Source: Arenivirga flava
Lineage (GTDB): Bacteria; Actinomycetota; Actinomycetes; Actinomycetales; Microbacteriaceae
Assembly (NCBI RefSeq): GCF_030161575.1
Contig: NZ_BSUL01000001.1
Location: 2,089,809 to 2,153,808 of the forward strand
DNA length: 64,000 bases
Direction of reading: 5' to 3'
Shown: positions 25,001 to 34,150 of the stretch, one piece after another
Position numbering within the stretch: position 1 is the first letter of the stretch
How the letters are laid out: each line of letters begins with the position of its first letter
Program-made: the position numbers and the translations under genes
The notes under the pieces: model-generated
What the model saw: the letters and a program-made list of their open reading frames with translations, nothing else
Told to the model about the DNA's origin: nothing
The model's database searches: none

Positions 25001-28000
25001 AGCCCGGGCAGCGGATCGGAGAGGGCGACGCCCGTGAGGGTGACGTTGCCGCTGTTGCGCACGGTGAACGCGTAGTTCACGGTGTCGCCGGCGCGGCCCG
25101 TGGAGCCGGGGGCGAGGCTGGCGGACTTCGCGACCGTGAAGGCGGGGTTGGCGGCGGCCGTGCTCGTGGTGACCTGCTCGGACGTGCCGGTGGTCGGCGT
25201 CGCAGCGCCGGGGGCGAGGCCGCTCACGGAGGCGGTGTTGCGCACGCTGCCCGCGTTCACATCCGATTGCTTGATCGTGTACGTGGCCGTGGCGGTGACC
25301 TGCTGGCCCGGTGCGAGGGTGCCGGACGTGCCGCTCGGCCAGCTGCCGTAGGTGAGCGCCGACAGGCCGCTCAGCGGGTCGGAGACGGCGACCCCGGTGA
25401 GCGTGACGTTGCCGGCGTTGCGCGCGACGAAGGTGTAGGTGATCACGTCGCCGGCGATGCCGCTGCCGGAGACGGCGGCGGTCTTCTGCACGGTGACGGC
25501 GGGCGCCGCCGCGGCCGTGGTGACGCGGGTCTGCGGCGAACTGCCGGAGACGGTACCGCCCTGCGGGGTGCGGCCGGATGCGCTGGCCGTGTTCTGCACG
25601 AAGCCGCGGTCGACGTCGGCCTGGGTGACCGTGTAGGTCGCGGTGCCCGTGACCTGCGTGCCCGGTGCCAGCGCTCCCGTGGTGCCGCTCGGCCACGCGC
25701 CGTAGCCGATCGCGCCGAGGCCGCTGAGCGGGTCGCTGATGGCGAGCTGGGTGAGGGTGACGTTGCCCGTGTTGGCGAGCGTGAAGGTGTAGCGCACGGT
25801 GCTGCCGACACCCCCGTTGCCCGAGGTGATCTGCCCGCTCTTGCCGAGCGTGAGCGCGCCGGCGGGGGTGATCGGCAGGGTCGAGCTGCTCGAGCGGGAG
25901 AACGCCGTGCCGCTCGGCGGCGTCGCCGTGCCGGTGGCCGTGTTGACGACGCTGCCGGCGTCGACGTCGCTCTGCTTGAGCGCGTACGTGGCCGTCGCGG
26001 TGACCTGCTGGCCCGGCTGCAGGGTGCCGGCGGTGCCGCTCGGCCAGGTGCCGAAGGTGATCGCGGAGAGCCCGCTGAGCGGGTCCCTGACCCCGACCCC
26101 GGTCAGCGTGACGTTGCCCGTGTTGCGCAGGGTGAACGTGTACGCGACGCCGTCGCCCGCCCGGCCGGTCGCGCCCGAGGCGAGCGCGCCCGACTTCGTG
26201 ACGACGAGGCCGGGAGCCGCGGCCGCGGTCGCGGCGCGCGCCGAGGCGGCGTTCGTGACCACGGTGCCCGAAGGCGCCGTGCCCGACGCGGTGGCGGTGT
26301 TGTCGACCGCGCCGGCGTTCACATCCGCTTGCTTGATCGTGTAGGTGGCCGTGGCCGTCACGGTCTGGCCGGGCTGCAACGTGCCGGTAGTGCCGCTCGG
26401 CCAGGTGCCGTAGCTCAGCGCCGAGAGACCCGCGAGCTGGTCGGTGATCGCGACGCCGGTGAGGGTGACATTGCCCGAGTTCCGGGCCGAGAAGGTGTAC
26501 GAGACGGTGTCGCCGACCGCGCCGGTGCCGCTCACCGTCGCGCTCTTCGTCGCCACGATGGCCGGCGCGGCGGCGACCGTGTTCACGGTGGCGGCCGGCG
26601 AGGTGCCGGTGACGGCGACGTTCGCGGGGGTGCGTCCGCTCGCCGAGGCGGTGTTGGACACCGAGCCGCGATTGACATCCGCTTGGGCGATCGTCGACGA
26701 GGCCGTCGCGGTGACGGTCTGGCCAGGCGCCAGCGTGCCGGCGGTGCCGCTGGGCCAGGTGCCGAACACCGGCGTCGAGAGCCCGGCCAGGGTGTCGGTG
26801 AGCGTGATGCCCGAGACGGTGACGTTGCCGGAGTTGGTGATGCCGATGGTCCAGTTGACCGTGTTGCCCACGACGCCGGTCTGCCCGCTCGGGTAGGCGC
26901 CCGACTTGGTGACGGTGAGGGCCGGGTTGGCCGCCACGGTCTGGGTGCGATTGGCGGTGGCGGTCGGCTGGGTGCCGCCGTCGGGATCCGTGCCGCGCGT
27001 GGACGCCGTGTTGGGCACGGAGCCGGCGTCGACGTCGCTCTGCCGGAGCGTGTACGTCGCCGTCGCGGTGACGGACTGACCGGGGTTGAGGGTGCCGGAG
27101 GTGCCGCTCGGCCAGGTGCCGTAGGTGAGCGCCGAGAGACCCGCCAGCGGATCGGTGATGGTGACGCCGGTCAGCACGCTGCCGGTGCCGCCGTTGTTCG
27201 TCGCGGTGAAGGAGTAGTTGACGACGTCGCCCGCGCGCCCGGTGGCTCCGGCCGCGAGGCTGCTCGTCTTGGTGAGGCGGATGGCCGTGGGCACCACCTG
27301 CGTGCTGTCGCTCGCCGAGATGGAGTAGTTCGAGCCCGTGGTCGCCGTGACGTTCGCCGTGGACGTGTATCCGCTGGCGCTGCCGCTGGCAGCCGTGCAG
27401 GTGTACTCCCACACCCCGCCCGGCGCGAGGCTCGCCCGCGTCGCATTGCAGTTGCTCTGGTCGTCGGTGACCGTGAAGTTCGTCAGGTTGCCGTCGCCGG
27501 TGTTGCGCACGCGGATGGTGAACTGCGCCGGTTCGTTCGCGGTGCGGTACTGCACGTCGCTCGTGCTGTTGAGCAGCGTCTTCTGGACGACGAGTCCACC
27601 GGTCGGCACCGACAGGACCGCGTTGCGCAGCAGGAACGAGTCGCCGGTCGTGCCGACCCGGAGCGAGACGGAGGTGTCGCCGGCCTGCACGGCGGCGAGC
27701 GTGTTGGTGTTGACGTCGACGTTCTGGTTCGTGAAGTTCGCGTCGGTGCCGGTCTGCGTGTAGCGCACCGAGCCCGCGGCCCGTCCGACACCGATGTTGG
27801 TCGTGCTGGTCGAGCCCGACGGGTTCGCCGGGTTCGTCAGTCTCGTGTAGGTGGAGGCGTTGCCCCGGGCGTACTCCATGTAGTCGTTCGCGATCGAGCG
27901 GTCGCCCTCGAACAGCGAGTAGCCGAGTCGCGCCGTACCGGTCTCCACCGCCGTGAAGCCCTGGAAGGGCACCTGCAGCGGTGCTTCGCCGTTCGACTGG

Positions 28001-28872
28001 CGCACGTGGCCCTCGTAGTAGATGACCCGCTTCGGGGCGCTGGCGGTGTTGCCCTGCACGTACCCGCCGAAGTCGTAGACCAGCGTGAGGTTCCAGCCGG
28101 CGTAGCAGTTGGGGCCGGTGGGGGCCCAGATGCGGCCCGCCTGCACGGTGATCGGCGAACCGGTCGTCACGTTCGCGAAGGCGCTGGTGATGTCGGCGCC
28201 GGCGGAGTAGTAGTGCGGGGTGTTGGCGGCGACCTCGCCGGAGTCCGTGTCCTCGAGCACCGAGCCGACGGGCACGCTGGTCGGCGTGCCCGAGGTGCCC
28301 ACCCGGAACTGCACGGGCTGCGTGCGGTACCCGGTCGCGGAGCCCGAGGGCATCGTCGCGGTGGCCCCGGTGAAGGTGTTGGGCGTGCAGCGGAACGTGT
28401 TCGGCTGCGAGTCCATGACGCCCGTGTTGGCGCTCCAGTTGAGGAAGGCCTTGACCACGGTCGCGCCGGAGGGGATCGTCAGCGTCGCGCTGGAGGAGTT
28501 GGTCGTGAAGCCGCTCGCCGCGTTGGCGTTGACCATCGTGAAGTAGTCGTTGACGTTGTTGCCGGTGGCGGTGGTCGTCAGGTGCAGGTCGTTGCACGTA
28601 CCCGAGCCGGATTGCCCGCCCAGGGCGGTGCCGGAGCAGCCGAGCACACCGTTGCCGACGGTGATGAAGTCGCCGTTGACCGTCTCCTGATAGGTCGGGG
28701 TCGCGCCGTCGTTGCCGGCGCCCCAGCTGATGACCGCCGCCTCGGCGGGTTCGTGCAGGGCAGCGAGGCTGAGACCGGTGACCGCCACGGCGACGGCGAG
28801 CACCCCGGCCAGCGCCCGGAACATGCCGGTACGCCGGATGGAGGTGCGTGCCCGATGCCGCGGCCGTGCCAT
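1052..28872 (-). CDS. Giant wall-anchored repeat protein (about 9,270 residues), interrupted by a one-base frameshift
   Basis: One gene read in two frames that join when a single G is added in the run at 15618-15622. The total is then 9,273 residues, of order 0.9 MDa. The start at 28872 gives a signal peptide: a basic n-region MARPRHRAR, a hydrophobic core about residues 17-40, and likely cleavage after AEA. A head domain of unknown fold follows (about residues 45-500, Gly/Asn/Thr-rich, several Cys). Then come about 74 modules of about 115 residues, each with a core like NTGNVTL, WP or YP, LAPGQ and TQADVDAG. These resemble the DUF11/DUF7507 conserved-repeat domains of bacterial surface proteins. 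The C-terminus has a PSPQPSEP-type Pro-rich spacer, LPWTG, a hydrophobic helix and the tail RRRKE, a standard sortase signal. It is likely an adhesin or surface stalk; no ligand can be inferred. A sortase is encoded at 61563-62276. The start has only a weak ribosome site. Confidence 0.88.
3090..12890 (-). repeat. Fourteen-module block (about 4.9 kb) present twice in tandem
   Basis: Modules at roughly 8,000-12,890 match those at roughly 3,090-7,990 one for one, in order. Examples are SGRATG..ADDTIEYRFEV, QGVLDAGG, TGRLDP.G, APLTQ.QVDAG and EPGSPRI. Landmark bases (the CCTGGGTGAGGTCGTA stretch at 12301 and at 7402) lie 4,899 bp apart. The paired modules are clearly closer to each other than to their neighbours, although diverged by many substitutions. 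Confidence 0.75.
15618..15622 (-). other. Frameshift site in the giant gene (C5 where C6 restores the frame)
   Basis: On the coding strand the sequence reads ...GCGCAGGGGGCACCGGC. As given, the frame leaves the repeat pattern after ALAQG. With one more G it continues as GGTGVAGDEIVWTY, exactly the repeat consensus, and joins the downstream frame. There is no usable start at the join, so the downstream half would not be expressed alone. See the findings on shared one-base deficits. Confidence 0.85.
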
Positions 28873-28978
28873 GTGAAGCCCCCGAGAGAGAAGCGCGGCG
28901 CGGTGCCCCCGACGCGGATCCGACTGCAAGTCGTGCGGGTCGCCGCTCGATGTCCCGAAAGCCCGGCGCCCCACTTGG

Positions 28979-29007
28979 AGGGTATGGCAACGCCTGCGGA
29001 AAACCAA
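28979..29007 (-). promoter_or_regulatory. Candidate promoter of the giant surface-protein gene
   Basis: On the minus strand a -10 box TACCCT (28979-28984) is spaced 17 bases from a -35-like TTGGTT (29002-29007). Transcription would begin near 28972, leaving a leader of about 100 bases before the start codon at 28872. The -35 match to TTGACA is only partial. Confidence 0.45.
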
Positions 29008-29016
29008 CGCCTGCGG
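28988..29016. repeat. Direct repeat CAACGCCTGCGG x2 over the -35 region
   Basis: Twelve identical bases at 28988-28999 and 29005-29016, 17 bases apart, spanning the spacer and -35 of the predicted promoter of the giant gene. The placement suits an activator or repressor bound on one face of the helix, but no regulator is identified. Confidence 0.5.
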
Positions 29017-29095
29017 CGAAATTCGCTTCGATTGAGGAACGGTCATGATCGGGCGACGATCGATCAGACGCCGCGAGCCCGCTCCCGGCAGCCCC

Positions 29096-29752
29096 TCAGC
29101 GGCGCGGCAGGCCGTGCCGCAGCACCCAGGAATGCATCGCTATCGCCGCCGCGGCACCGGCGTTCATGCTGCGGGTCGACCCGTACTGCGCGATGTCGAC
29201 GACCGCATCCGCCGCGGCGAGCGCCGCATCCGTCAGCCCCGGCCCCTCCTGCCCGAAGACGAGCACGCAGCGCTCGGGCCAGTCGAAGTCCTCGATCGGC
29301 ACGGAACCGCGCACGTTGTCGACGGCGACGATCGCGGCACCGCTGCCGCGCGCCCAGTCGATGAGCCCGTCGACGCCGTCGTGGTGCAGCACGTGCTGGT
29401 AGCGGTCGGTGACCATGGCGCCGCGCTTGTTCCAGCGCTTGCGGCCGACGATGTGCACGGTCTCCGCGGCGAAGGCGTTGGCCGTGCGCACGATCGAGCC
29501 GATGTTGAAGTCGTGCTGCCAATTCTCGACCGCGACCGAGAAGGGGTGCCGGCGCTGGTCGAGGTCGGCGACGATGGCCTCGACCGTCCAGTAGCGGTAG
29601 CGGTCGATCACGTTGCGGCGGTCGCCGTTCGCGAGCAGCTCGGGGTCGAAGCGCGGATTGCTCGGCAGCTCGCCCCGCCAGGGGCCGACGCCGTGCTCGA
29701 GGAGGGGTTCGTCGTCGTGGGCGTCGGATTCTTCGGCGGGGAGGTCGGGCAC
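29096..29752 (-). CDS. SpoU-family (SPOUT) RNA 2'-O-methyltransferase
   Basis: A 218-residue protein with the three SpoU/TrmH motifs. NIGSIVRTANAF (about 84-95) holds the catalytic Asn and Arg. LVFGQEGPGL (about 163-172) and STRSMNAGAAAAIAM (about 191-205) form the knotted S-adenosylmethionine site. It is expected to methylate the 2'-hydroxyl of a tRNA or rRNA nucleotide; which one cannot be read from the sequence. There is no separate N-terminal substrate-binding domain of the longer RlmB type, only an acidic leader of about 45 residues. GTG at 29752 is chosen because a TAGGGT box lies six bases upstream, fitting a leaderless transcript. It is divergent from the transporter terminator region and upstream of the giant gene on the same strand, separated by about 220 bp that contain the latter's promoter. 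Confidence 0.92.
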   Translation of the reverse strand: MPDLPAEESDAHDDEPLLEHGVGPWRGELPSNPRFDPELLANGDRRNVIDRYRYWTVEAIVADLDQRRHPFSVAVENWQHDFNIGSIVRTANAFAAETVHIVGRKRWNKRGAMVTDRYQHVLHHDGVDGLIDWARGSGAAIVAVDNVRGSVPIEDFDWPERCVLVFGQEGPGLTDAALAAADAVVDIAQYGSTRSMNAGAAAAIAMHSWVLRHGLPRR

Positions 29753-29758
29753 GGGACG

Positions 29759-29764
29759 ACCCTA
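29759..29764 (-). promoter_or_regulatory. -10 box of a leaderless SpoU methylase transcript
   Basis: TAGGGT on the minus strand ends six bases before the GTG start at 29752, the spacing expected when transcription begins at the start codon. Six other genes in the window show the same arrangement. Confidence 0.6.
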
Positions 29765-29807
29765 TTCGGAGGCCGTTCCGATCGAGCGCACCGCTCCATC
29801 TCCCATG

Positions 29808-29838
29808 TTGCTCCAAGTCTCAGTGGGAGTTGGAGCAA
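29808..29838. promoter_or_regulatory. Inverted repeat upstream of the SpoU promoter
   Basis: TTGCTCCAA (29808-29816) and TTGGAGCAA (29830-29838) are perfect complements separated by 13 bases. About 45 bases upstream of the SpoU -10 box, it could be an operator or a bidirectional transcript end. Confidence 0.4.
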
Positions 29839-30106
29839 GAGGCATCCTCGCCCACAAGTCCGGCATCGCGCAGCGGGGTCTGGCATGTCACGACGCGGTT
29901 CACGACGAGTACGAGCGGGCATTCGAGGTGACCGGGCGGACCCGCCCGTCAACGGCATGAGACGCACTTCTCGTCGCGGATCGCCAGTTCTCCAGCACCT
30001 CGCGCATGTTCGTTCCGAGCGACATTCAGGCGCACCTTCTCCGCCCCGAACACCTGCTCTACCGATCCGGCTGCAGCTACAGGTTCGCGTGAAGCCGGGG
30101 CGCAGC

Positions 30107-30136
30107 GGGGCCCGGCCGCGCCTGCGACCGGGCCCC
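30107..30136 (-). terminator. Terminator hairpin of the MHS transporter gene
   Basis: GGGGCCCGG (30107-30115) pairs perfectly with CCGGGCCCC (30128-30136) around a 12-base loop, beginning 25 bases past the transporter stop codon. No T-tail is present. Confidence 0.7.
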
Positions 30137-30161
30137 GTCCATCCGCTCGCCGAGGAGGGGT

Positions 30162-31691
30162 TCAGACCTTCTCGGGCTCGTCCCGCTTGCCGAGGATGGC
30201 CGTGTCGTCGAGGAACGGCAGCTCGCCGAGGTCGAGGTGCGGGTTGGTGTCCTGCGACTCGACCAGCTCGCGCGCTTCTTGGTCGGTCTCGACGTTGGGC
30301 ATCGAGCCCGGCATCGGCCGCTGCGACGACTCCTTCATGCAGAGCACGGCGACCGCACCGCCGATCGAGGCGACCATGAGGAAGAACGCGGGCGCCAGGT
30401 CGTTGCCCGTCAGGGTGATGAGGCCCTGGATGATGAGCGGCGTCGTGCCGCCGAAGATCGCGATCGCGATGTTGTGCGAGAAGCCCATCGCCCCGTAACG
30501 GGTGTTCGTCGGGAAGAGCGCGGGCAGCGTCGCGGCCTGGTTCGAGATCCAGAGCGCTGCGCAGAGCGCGATGAGGGCGAGGCCGATCAGCGTCGTCCAG
30601 ATCGGACCGATGCCGATGAGCAGGAACGCCGGGATCGTGAGCACGAGCACCGAGGCGGCACCCGTGAGCAGCACCGGCTTGCGGCCGAAGCGGTCGGAGA
30701 GCCGACCCGTGATCGGCAGCAGCGCCGACATGAACAGCAGCACCGGGATCGTGAGCAGGGTGCCGTGCAGCGGGTCGTAGCCCATCGTGTCGGTCAGGTA
30801 GGTCGGCATGTAGCTCGTGAGGGCGTACCCGACCGTGTTGCCGGCGGCGACGATGCCCACGAGGATCAGCATCGGCTTCCACTGCTGGCGGATCATGGCC
30901 GGCAGGCTGGGGCGGCCCATCGAGTCCGCGATCTCGGCGTTCGTCGACTCGTGCGCATCCTGCACCGCCTGGAACGCCGGCGACTCCTCGATCTTGAGGC
31001 GGAAGTAGATCGCCACGGCGCCCACGGGCCCCGCGATGAGGAACGGGATGCGCCAGGCCCACTCGACCAGCGCCTCCTGGCCCAGCGTGATCTGCAGGAT
31101 CGAGACGACCGCAGCGCCCAGCGCGAAGCCGACGTAGCTCCCCGTGTCGAGGAAGCTCGAGAACCAGCCTCGACGGCGGTCGGGCGCGTACTCGCTGATG
31201 AAGGTCGAGGCGCCGGAGTACTCGCCGCCGGTCGAGAAGCCCTGGGTCATCTTGAGGACGACCAGCAGCACCGGGGCGAGCGGGCCCGCCATCGCGAAGT
31301 CGGGCAGCACGCCGATGAGGAAGGTCGACGCGGCCATGAGGATGAGGGTCGCCGCCAGCACCCGCTGCCGGCCGATGCGGTCCCCGAACCGCCCGAAGAC
31401 GATGCCGCCGAGCGGACGGGCGATGTAGGTGGAGGCGAAGACGCCGAGGCTGAAGAGGATCTGCACGGTCGGCTCGGCGGTGGGCAGGAAGACCTGCCCC
31501 ATGGTGACGGCGAGGTAGCCGTAGATGCCGACGTCGTACCACTCCATGGTGTTGCCGACGACGGTGCCGCCGATGGCGCGGCGCATCATCGGCTTGTCGA
31601 CGACGGTGACGTCGTCGACCTCGAGTCGACGCTGGCGCGAGAGCCCCCGCTTCGGGCGGGCGGACTTCGGATGCGAGGGATCGGATCCCAT
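30162..31691 (-). CDS. MFS transporter of the metabolite:H+ symporter (ProP-like) family
   Basis: A 509-residue membrane protein with about 12 membrane helices. Family marks are GNTMEWYDVGIYGYLA at about 46-61 at the start of helix 1, FGRFGDRIGRQR (about 99-110, the loop 2-3 signature) and QGFSTGGEYSGA (about 149-160), all typical of MHS symporters related to ProP, KgtP and ShiA. These import a carboxylate or osmolyte together with a proton; the substrate is not evident. The C-terminus has an unusually long acidic tail of about 50 residues (DLDLGELPF-type), which could be regulatory. ATG at 31691 has GGAG about 11 bases upstream. The gene stands alone, ends in a strong hairpin, and is divergent from the HAD gene. 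Confidence 0.93.
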   Translation of the reverse strand: MGSDPSHPKSARPKRGLSRQRRLEVDDVTVVDKPMMRRAIGGTVVGNTMEWYDVGIYGYLAVTMGQVFLPTAEPTVQILFSLGVFASTYIARPLGGIVFGRFGDRIGRQRVLAATLILMAASTFLIGVLPDFAMAGPLAPVLLVVLKMTQGFSTGGEYSGASTFISEYAPDRRRGWFSSFLDTGSYVGFALGAAVVSILQITLGQEALVEWAWRIPFLIAGPVGAVAIYFRLKIEESPAFQAVQDAHESTNAEIADSMGRPSLPAMIRQQWKPMLILVGIVAAGNTVGYALTSYMPTYLTDTMGYDPLHGTLLTIPVLLFMSALLPITGRLSDRFGRKPVLLTGAASVLVLTIPAFLLIGIGPIWTTLIGLALIALCAALWISNQAATLPALFPTNTRYGAMGFSHNIAIAIFGGTTPLIIQGLITLTGNDLAPAFFLMVASIGGAVAVLCMKESSQRPMPGSMPNVETDQEARELVESQDTNPHLDLGELPFLDDTAILGKRDEPEKV

Positions 31692-31894
31692 GAGGTTCTC
31701 GTCTCCGGCGGCGCAGTCGGCGCCGCCTTGGTGAGGGATGAACGGCCGTCCCCGGTTGCCGGACGACCGTTCGAGCTAACCGGGGGTTCGTCCCGAGCTC
31801 CAATCGGCGCTCGTTCTCAGCCCTCGCTTCCAGGGTTCTGTGCGGGCATTCGGAGGTGCCGCATCCGCTCATGTGATCCAATGCGGCCCCTCGC

Positions 31895-31900
31895 TAGGCT
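31895..31900 (+). promoter_or_regulatory. -10 box of a leaderless HAD phosphatase transcript
   Basis: TAGGCT ends six bases before the ATG at 31907. The GTG at 31901 is in frame but lies where the transcription start would be, so ATG is the likelier start. Confidence 0.6.
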
Positions 31901-31906
31901 GTGCCC

Positions 31907-32728
31907 ATGAACGCCCGACGCGCCGAGATCGAATGCTGGCTGACCGACATGGACGGGGTGCTCGTCCACGAGAACCACGCCATCCCGGGCGCGGCGGAGC
32001 TGCTGCAGCAGTGGCGCGACCAGGGCAAGCCCTACCTGGTGCTGACGAACAACTCGATCTTCACGCCGCGCGACCTCAGCGCGCGCCTGCGCGCCTCCGG
32101 TCTGCACGTGCCCGAGGAGTCCATCTGGACGAGCGCGCTCGCGACGGCCGACTTCCTGAAGCACCAGACGCCCGGCGGCACCGCCTTCGTCATCGGCGAG
32201 GCGGGCATCCTCACCGCCATGCACGAGGCCGGCTTCATCATGACCGAGACGGACCCCGACTACGTGGTCGTCGGCGAGACCCGCAACTACTCCTTCGAGG
32301 CGATCACCAAGGCGATCCGGCTCATCGTCGGCGGTGCGCGGTTCATCGTGACGAACCCCGACTCGACCGGCCCGAGCGCTGAGGGCCCGCTGCCCGCGAC
32401 CGGCGCGATCGCGGCGCTGATCACCAAGGCGACGGGCAAGGAGCCCTACGTGGTCGGCAAGCCGAACCCGATGATGTTCCGCTCCGCGCTGAACAAGATC
32501 GGCGCGCACAGCGAGAACACGGGCATGATCGGCGATCGGATGGACACCGACGTCGTCGCCGGCATCGAGGCCGGCCTGCACACGATCCTGGTGCGCACCG
32601 GCATCAGCGACGACGGCGAGATCGCGAAGTACCCGTTCCGCCCGAACGAGATCCTCGATTCGGTCGCGGACCTGCTCACCCACGAGCCGGAGCTCGTCGA
32701 GATCGACTCGCTGCCGCCGGAGCTCTGA
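31907..32728 (+). CDS. NagD-like HAD-superfamily phosphatase (class IIA)
   Basis: A 273-residue cytoplasmic hydrolase. The catalytic DxD lies in LTDMDGVLVHEN (Asp14 nucleophile, Asp16), motif II is VLTNNS (about 46-51), and motif III is the Lys of GKPNPMMF (about 184-191). Motif IV is IGDRMDTDVVAG (about 208-219), which binds magnesium. The class II cap domain lies between motifs II and III. The whole length fits NagD/AraL-type sugar or nucleotide phosphatases; the natural substrate is unknown. The start is set by a leaderless TAGGCT box. It converges with the septum-formation-domain gene, leaving only about 15 bases between stops. Confidence 0.93.
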   Translation: MNARRAEIECWLTDMDGVLVHENHAIPGAAELLQQWRDQGKPYLVLTNNSIFTPRDLSARLRASGLHVPEESIWTSALATADFLKHQTPGGTAFVIGEAGILTAMHEAGFIMTETDPDYVVVGETRNYSFEAITKAIRLIVGGARFIVTNPDSTGPSAEGPLPATGAIAALITKATGKEPYVVGKPNPMMFRSALNKIGAHSENTGMIGDRMDTDVVAGIEAGLHTILVRTGISDDGEIAKYPFRPNEILDSVADLLTHEPELVEIDSLPPEL

Positions 32729-32743
32729 GCGGCGGGACGCGCG

Positions 32744-34150
32744 TCAGGGCGTCAGCGAGCCCTCGATCGGCTCGCCGCCGGAGCGCCGCGCGAAGCACGA
32801 GTAGTCGTTCTCGCCGTCCTGCCACGCCTGCTCGGTCGGTGCGTAGCTGCCCTCGAGCACGATGTCGTCGTACGCGCCGGCCGCCTCCAGCGAGACGGAG
32901 GCGCCGCAGCGCACGTTGACCTCGCCCGCGAGCGCGTCGGAACCGGGGTACGGGTCGCTCTCCTGGCCGAGCTCGGTCAGCGAGACCAGCTGCGCGGCGT
33001 GCGGCTGCGCGCAGTCGACGACCGTGTACTCCTCCTCCCACGGGCCGGGGAAGGGATCGAGGCACTCGCCACCGCCGAGCTCGTCCCAGGCGTACGTGCC
33101 CGGGGCGACCGGCCCGACGATGGGCTCCTCGGTGGGCTCGGGCGTCGGGGTCGGGGTCGGCGTCGCGCTCGTCGCCGAGGGGCTCGGCGCCGGGGCCGCG
33201 GCCGACCAGGGCGACTGCACCCCGAGCCAGAAGAGCCCGAGGAGCGCGAGCAGCGCGACGAGCCCGCCCGCGATCCAGGCGAGCATCTTGACGTTGCGCG
33301 GCATCGGCTCGCGATCGGCGGGCCGGCGCTCACGGCTGCGCTGCGGCGCCTCACCGACGACGCTGTCGTCGACCTCGCGGAAGCGGTTGGCTCCGAAGAG
33401 GTCGTCGAGGCCGGTCTCCTCGGCGCTGGGGCCCACCGCCGTGGGCGGCACCGGCATGGCCTGGGTGGCTTCTCCCCGAGCGTCATCGTCGTCGCGCTGC
33501 GGCAGCGTCATCGCCTGGGTCGGCTCGCCCCAGCCGTCGTCGAGGCCGGCGTCGCGGTCGGGCAGGCTCATCGCCTGAGTCGGCTCGCCCCAGCCGTCGT
33601 CGAGTTCGGGACGAGCGGATGCGGGGGTCGGCTGCTGTGGTTCGGCTGCGGGCTCGGTCGGCTCGGCCGCAGGCTCCGGCTGTGCGGGAGTGGCGGTCGG
33701 CGTCGATGGGGGCACGGCCGGCGTCGCTCCGGGTACCGAGCTCGCGCCGAACGCCTGCGGCGGCAGCGCGGTCGGCGGCAGGCCGAAGCCGGTCGTCGGC
33801 TCGGGGCGCGGTGCTGACTCGGCCGCGGGCTCTGCGGCCCGGCGGCGGGCAGGCGGCGGGGTCGTGCGGGACGGCGCACCGGGCCCGCCCGGAACGGACC
33901 GGTCCGCCGTCGGGGGGACGGCCTCGGTCGCCGGGACCGGTGGGTTCGGGGCGGGGGCGACGGGCGGCTGGGAGGGGACGGTCGGCTGCTGCGCGATCGG
34001 TGCACCCGCTTCGACCGGCGAGGCCGCGGACTGCGCGCTGCGGGCGCGCTGCTCCTCGGCGACGTCCTCCTGCAGGGCCTCGAACTGCAGCCGGACCCAC
34101 TCCTCCGGCGTCAGCGGGGCGCCGCCGGAGTCGTCCCGCCGATCGTTCAC
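32744..34150 (-). CDS. Single-pass membrane protein with C-terminal septum-formation domain
   Basis: 468 residues in three parts. The cytoplasmic N-terminus of about 280 residues is Pro/Ala-rich and disordered, and contains the phrase GWGEPTQAM twice plus a weaker third copy (about 180-240). One membrane helix follows (WIAGGLVALLALLGLFWLGV, about 290-309). The extracellular C-terminus matches the actinobacterial septum-formation domain: GGGECLDP, VVDCAQPHAAQLV, VRCGA and YSCFA, with four Cys likely forming two disulphides. The threonines in the EPTQAM repeats could be Ser/Thr-kinase or FHA-type sites (inference). It starts with GTG at 34150, overlapping the pyrE stop as GTGA, so its translation is coupled to pyrE. 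The exact role is unknown; envelope or cell-division association is inferred from the domain name only. Confidence 0.85.
   Translation of the reverse strand: MNDRRDDSGGAPLTPEEWVRLQFEALQEDVAEEQRARSAQSAASPVEAGAPIAQQPTVPSQPPVAPAPNPPVPATEAVPPTADRSVPGGPGAPSRTTPPPARRRAAEPAAESAPRPEPTTGFGLPPTALPPQAFGASSVPGATPAVPPSTPTATPAQPEPAAEPTEPAAEPQQPTPASARPELDDGWGEPTQAMSLPDRDAGLDDGWGEPTQAMTLPQRDDDDARGEATQAMPVPPTAVGPSAEETGLDDLFGANRFREVDDSVVGEAPQRSRERRPADREPMPRNVKMLAWIAGGLVALLALLGLFWLGVQSPWSAAAPAPSPSATSATPTPTPTPEPTEEPIVGPVAPGTYAWDELGGGECLDPFPGPWEEEYTVVDCAQPHAAQLVSLTELGQESDPYPGSDALAGEVNVRCGASVSLEAAGAYDDIVLEGSYAPTEQAWQDGENDYSCFARRSGGEPIEGSLTP

Larger units (their letters stand above)
1560..27290 (-). repeat. Tandem array of about 74 DUF11/DUF7507-like coding repeats (about 345 bp each)
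   Basis: Counting the conserved Q-x-D-V-D-A-G motif through both frames gives about 74 modules; the last one is degenerate. Modules near the N-terminus (about 22,000-27,200) mostly contain YGTWPSGT and are the most alike. Later ones diverge and settle into a regular alternation of two types. On the plus strand the array shows as recurring pieces such as CACATCCGCCTG and GTGACGTTGCCG about every 345 bp. This is protein-coding repetition, not CRISPR or satellite DNA. Confidence 0.9.
29753..30161. other. Intergenic stretch between the SpoU gene and the MHS transporter
   Basis: About 410 bases without a supportable gene. It holds the SpoU promoter box, a hairpin at 29808-29838 and the transporter terminator at 30107-30136. 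Short open frames cross it but show no family pattern or convincing ribosome site. The GC content looks slightly lower than in the flanks. Confidence 0.6.

Noticed and set aside
1560..27290. Regularly spaced repeats reminiscent of a CRISPR array
   Set aside because: The period is about 345 bp, repeats are imperfect and in-frame coding, and no cas genes are near.
1052..28872. Two separate large genes (upstream 4,508-codon and downstream 4,823-codon frames)
   Set aside because: Only the upstream part has a signal peptide and only the downstream part has an anchor. The junction falls inside a repeat that is completed by adding one G.
29613..29960. A 115-codon plus-strand frame near the SpoU promoter
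   Set aside because: It is mostly antisense to the SpoU gene. The intergenic tail shows no known domain.
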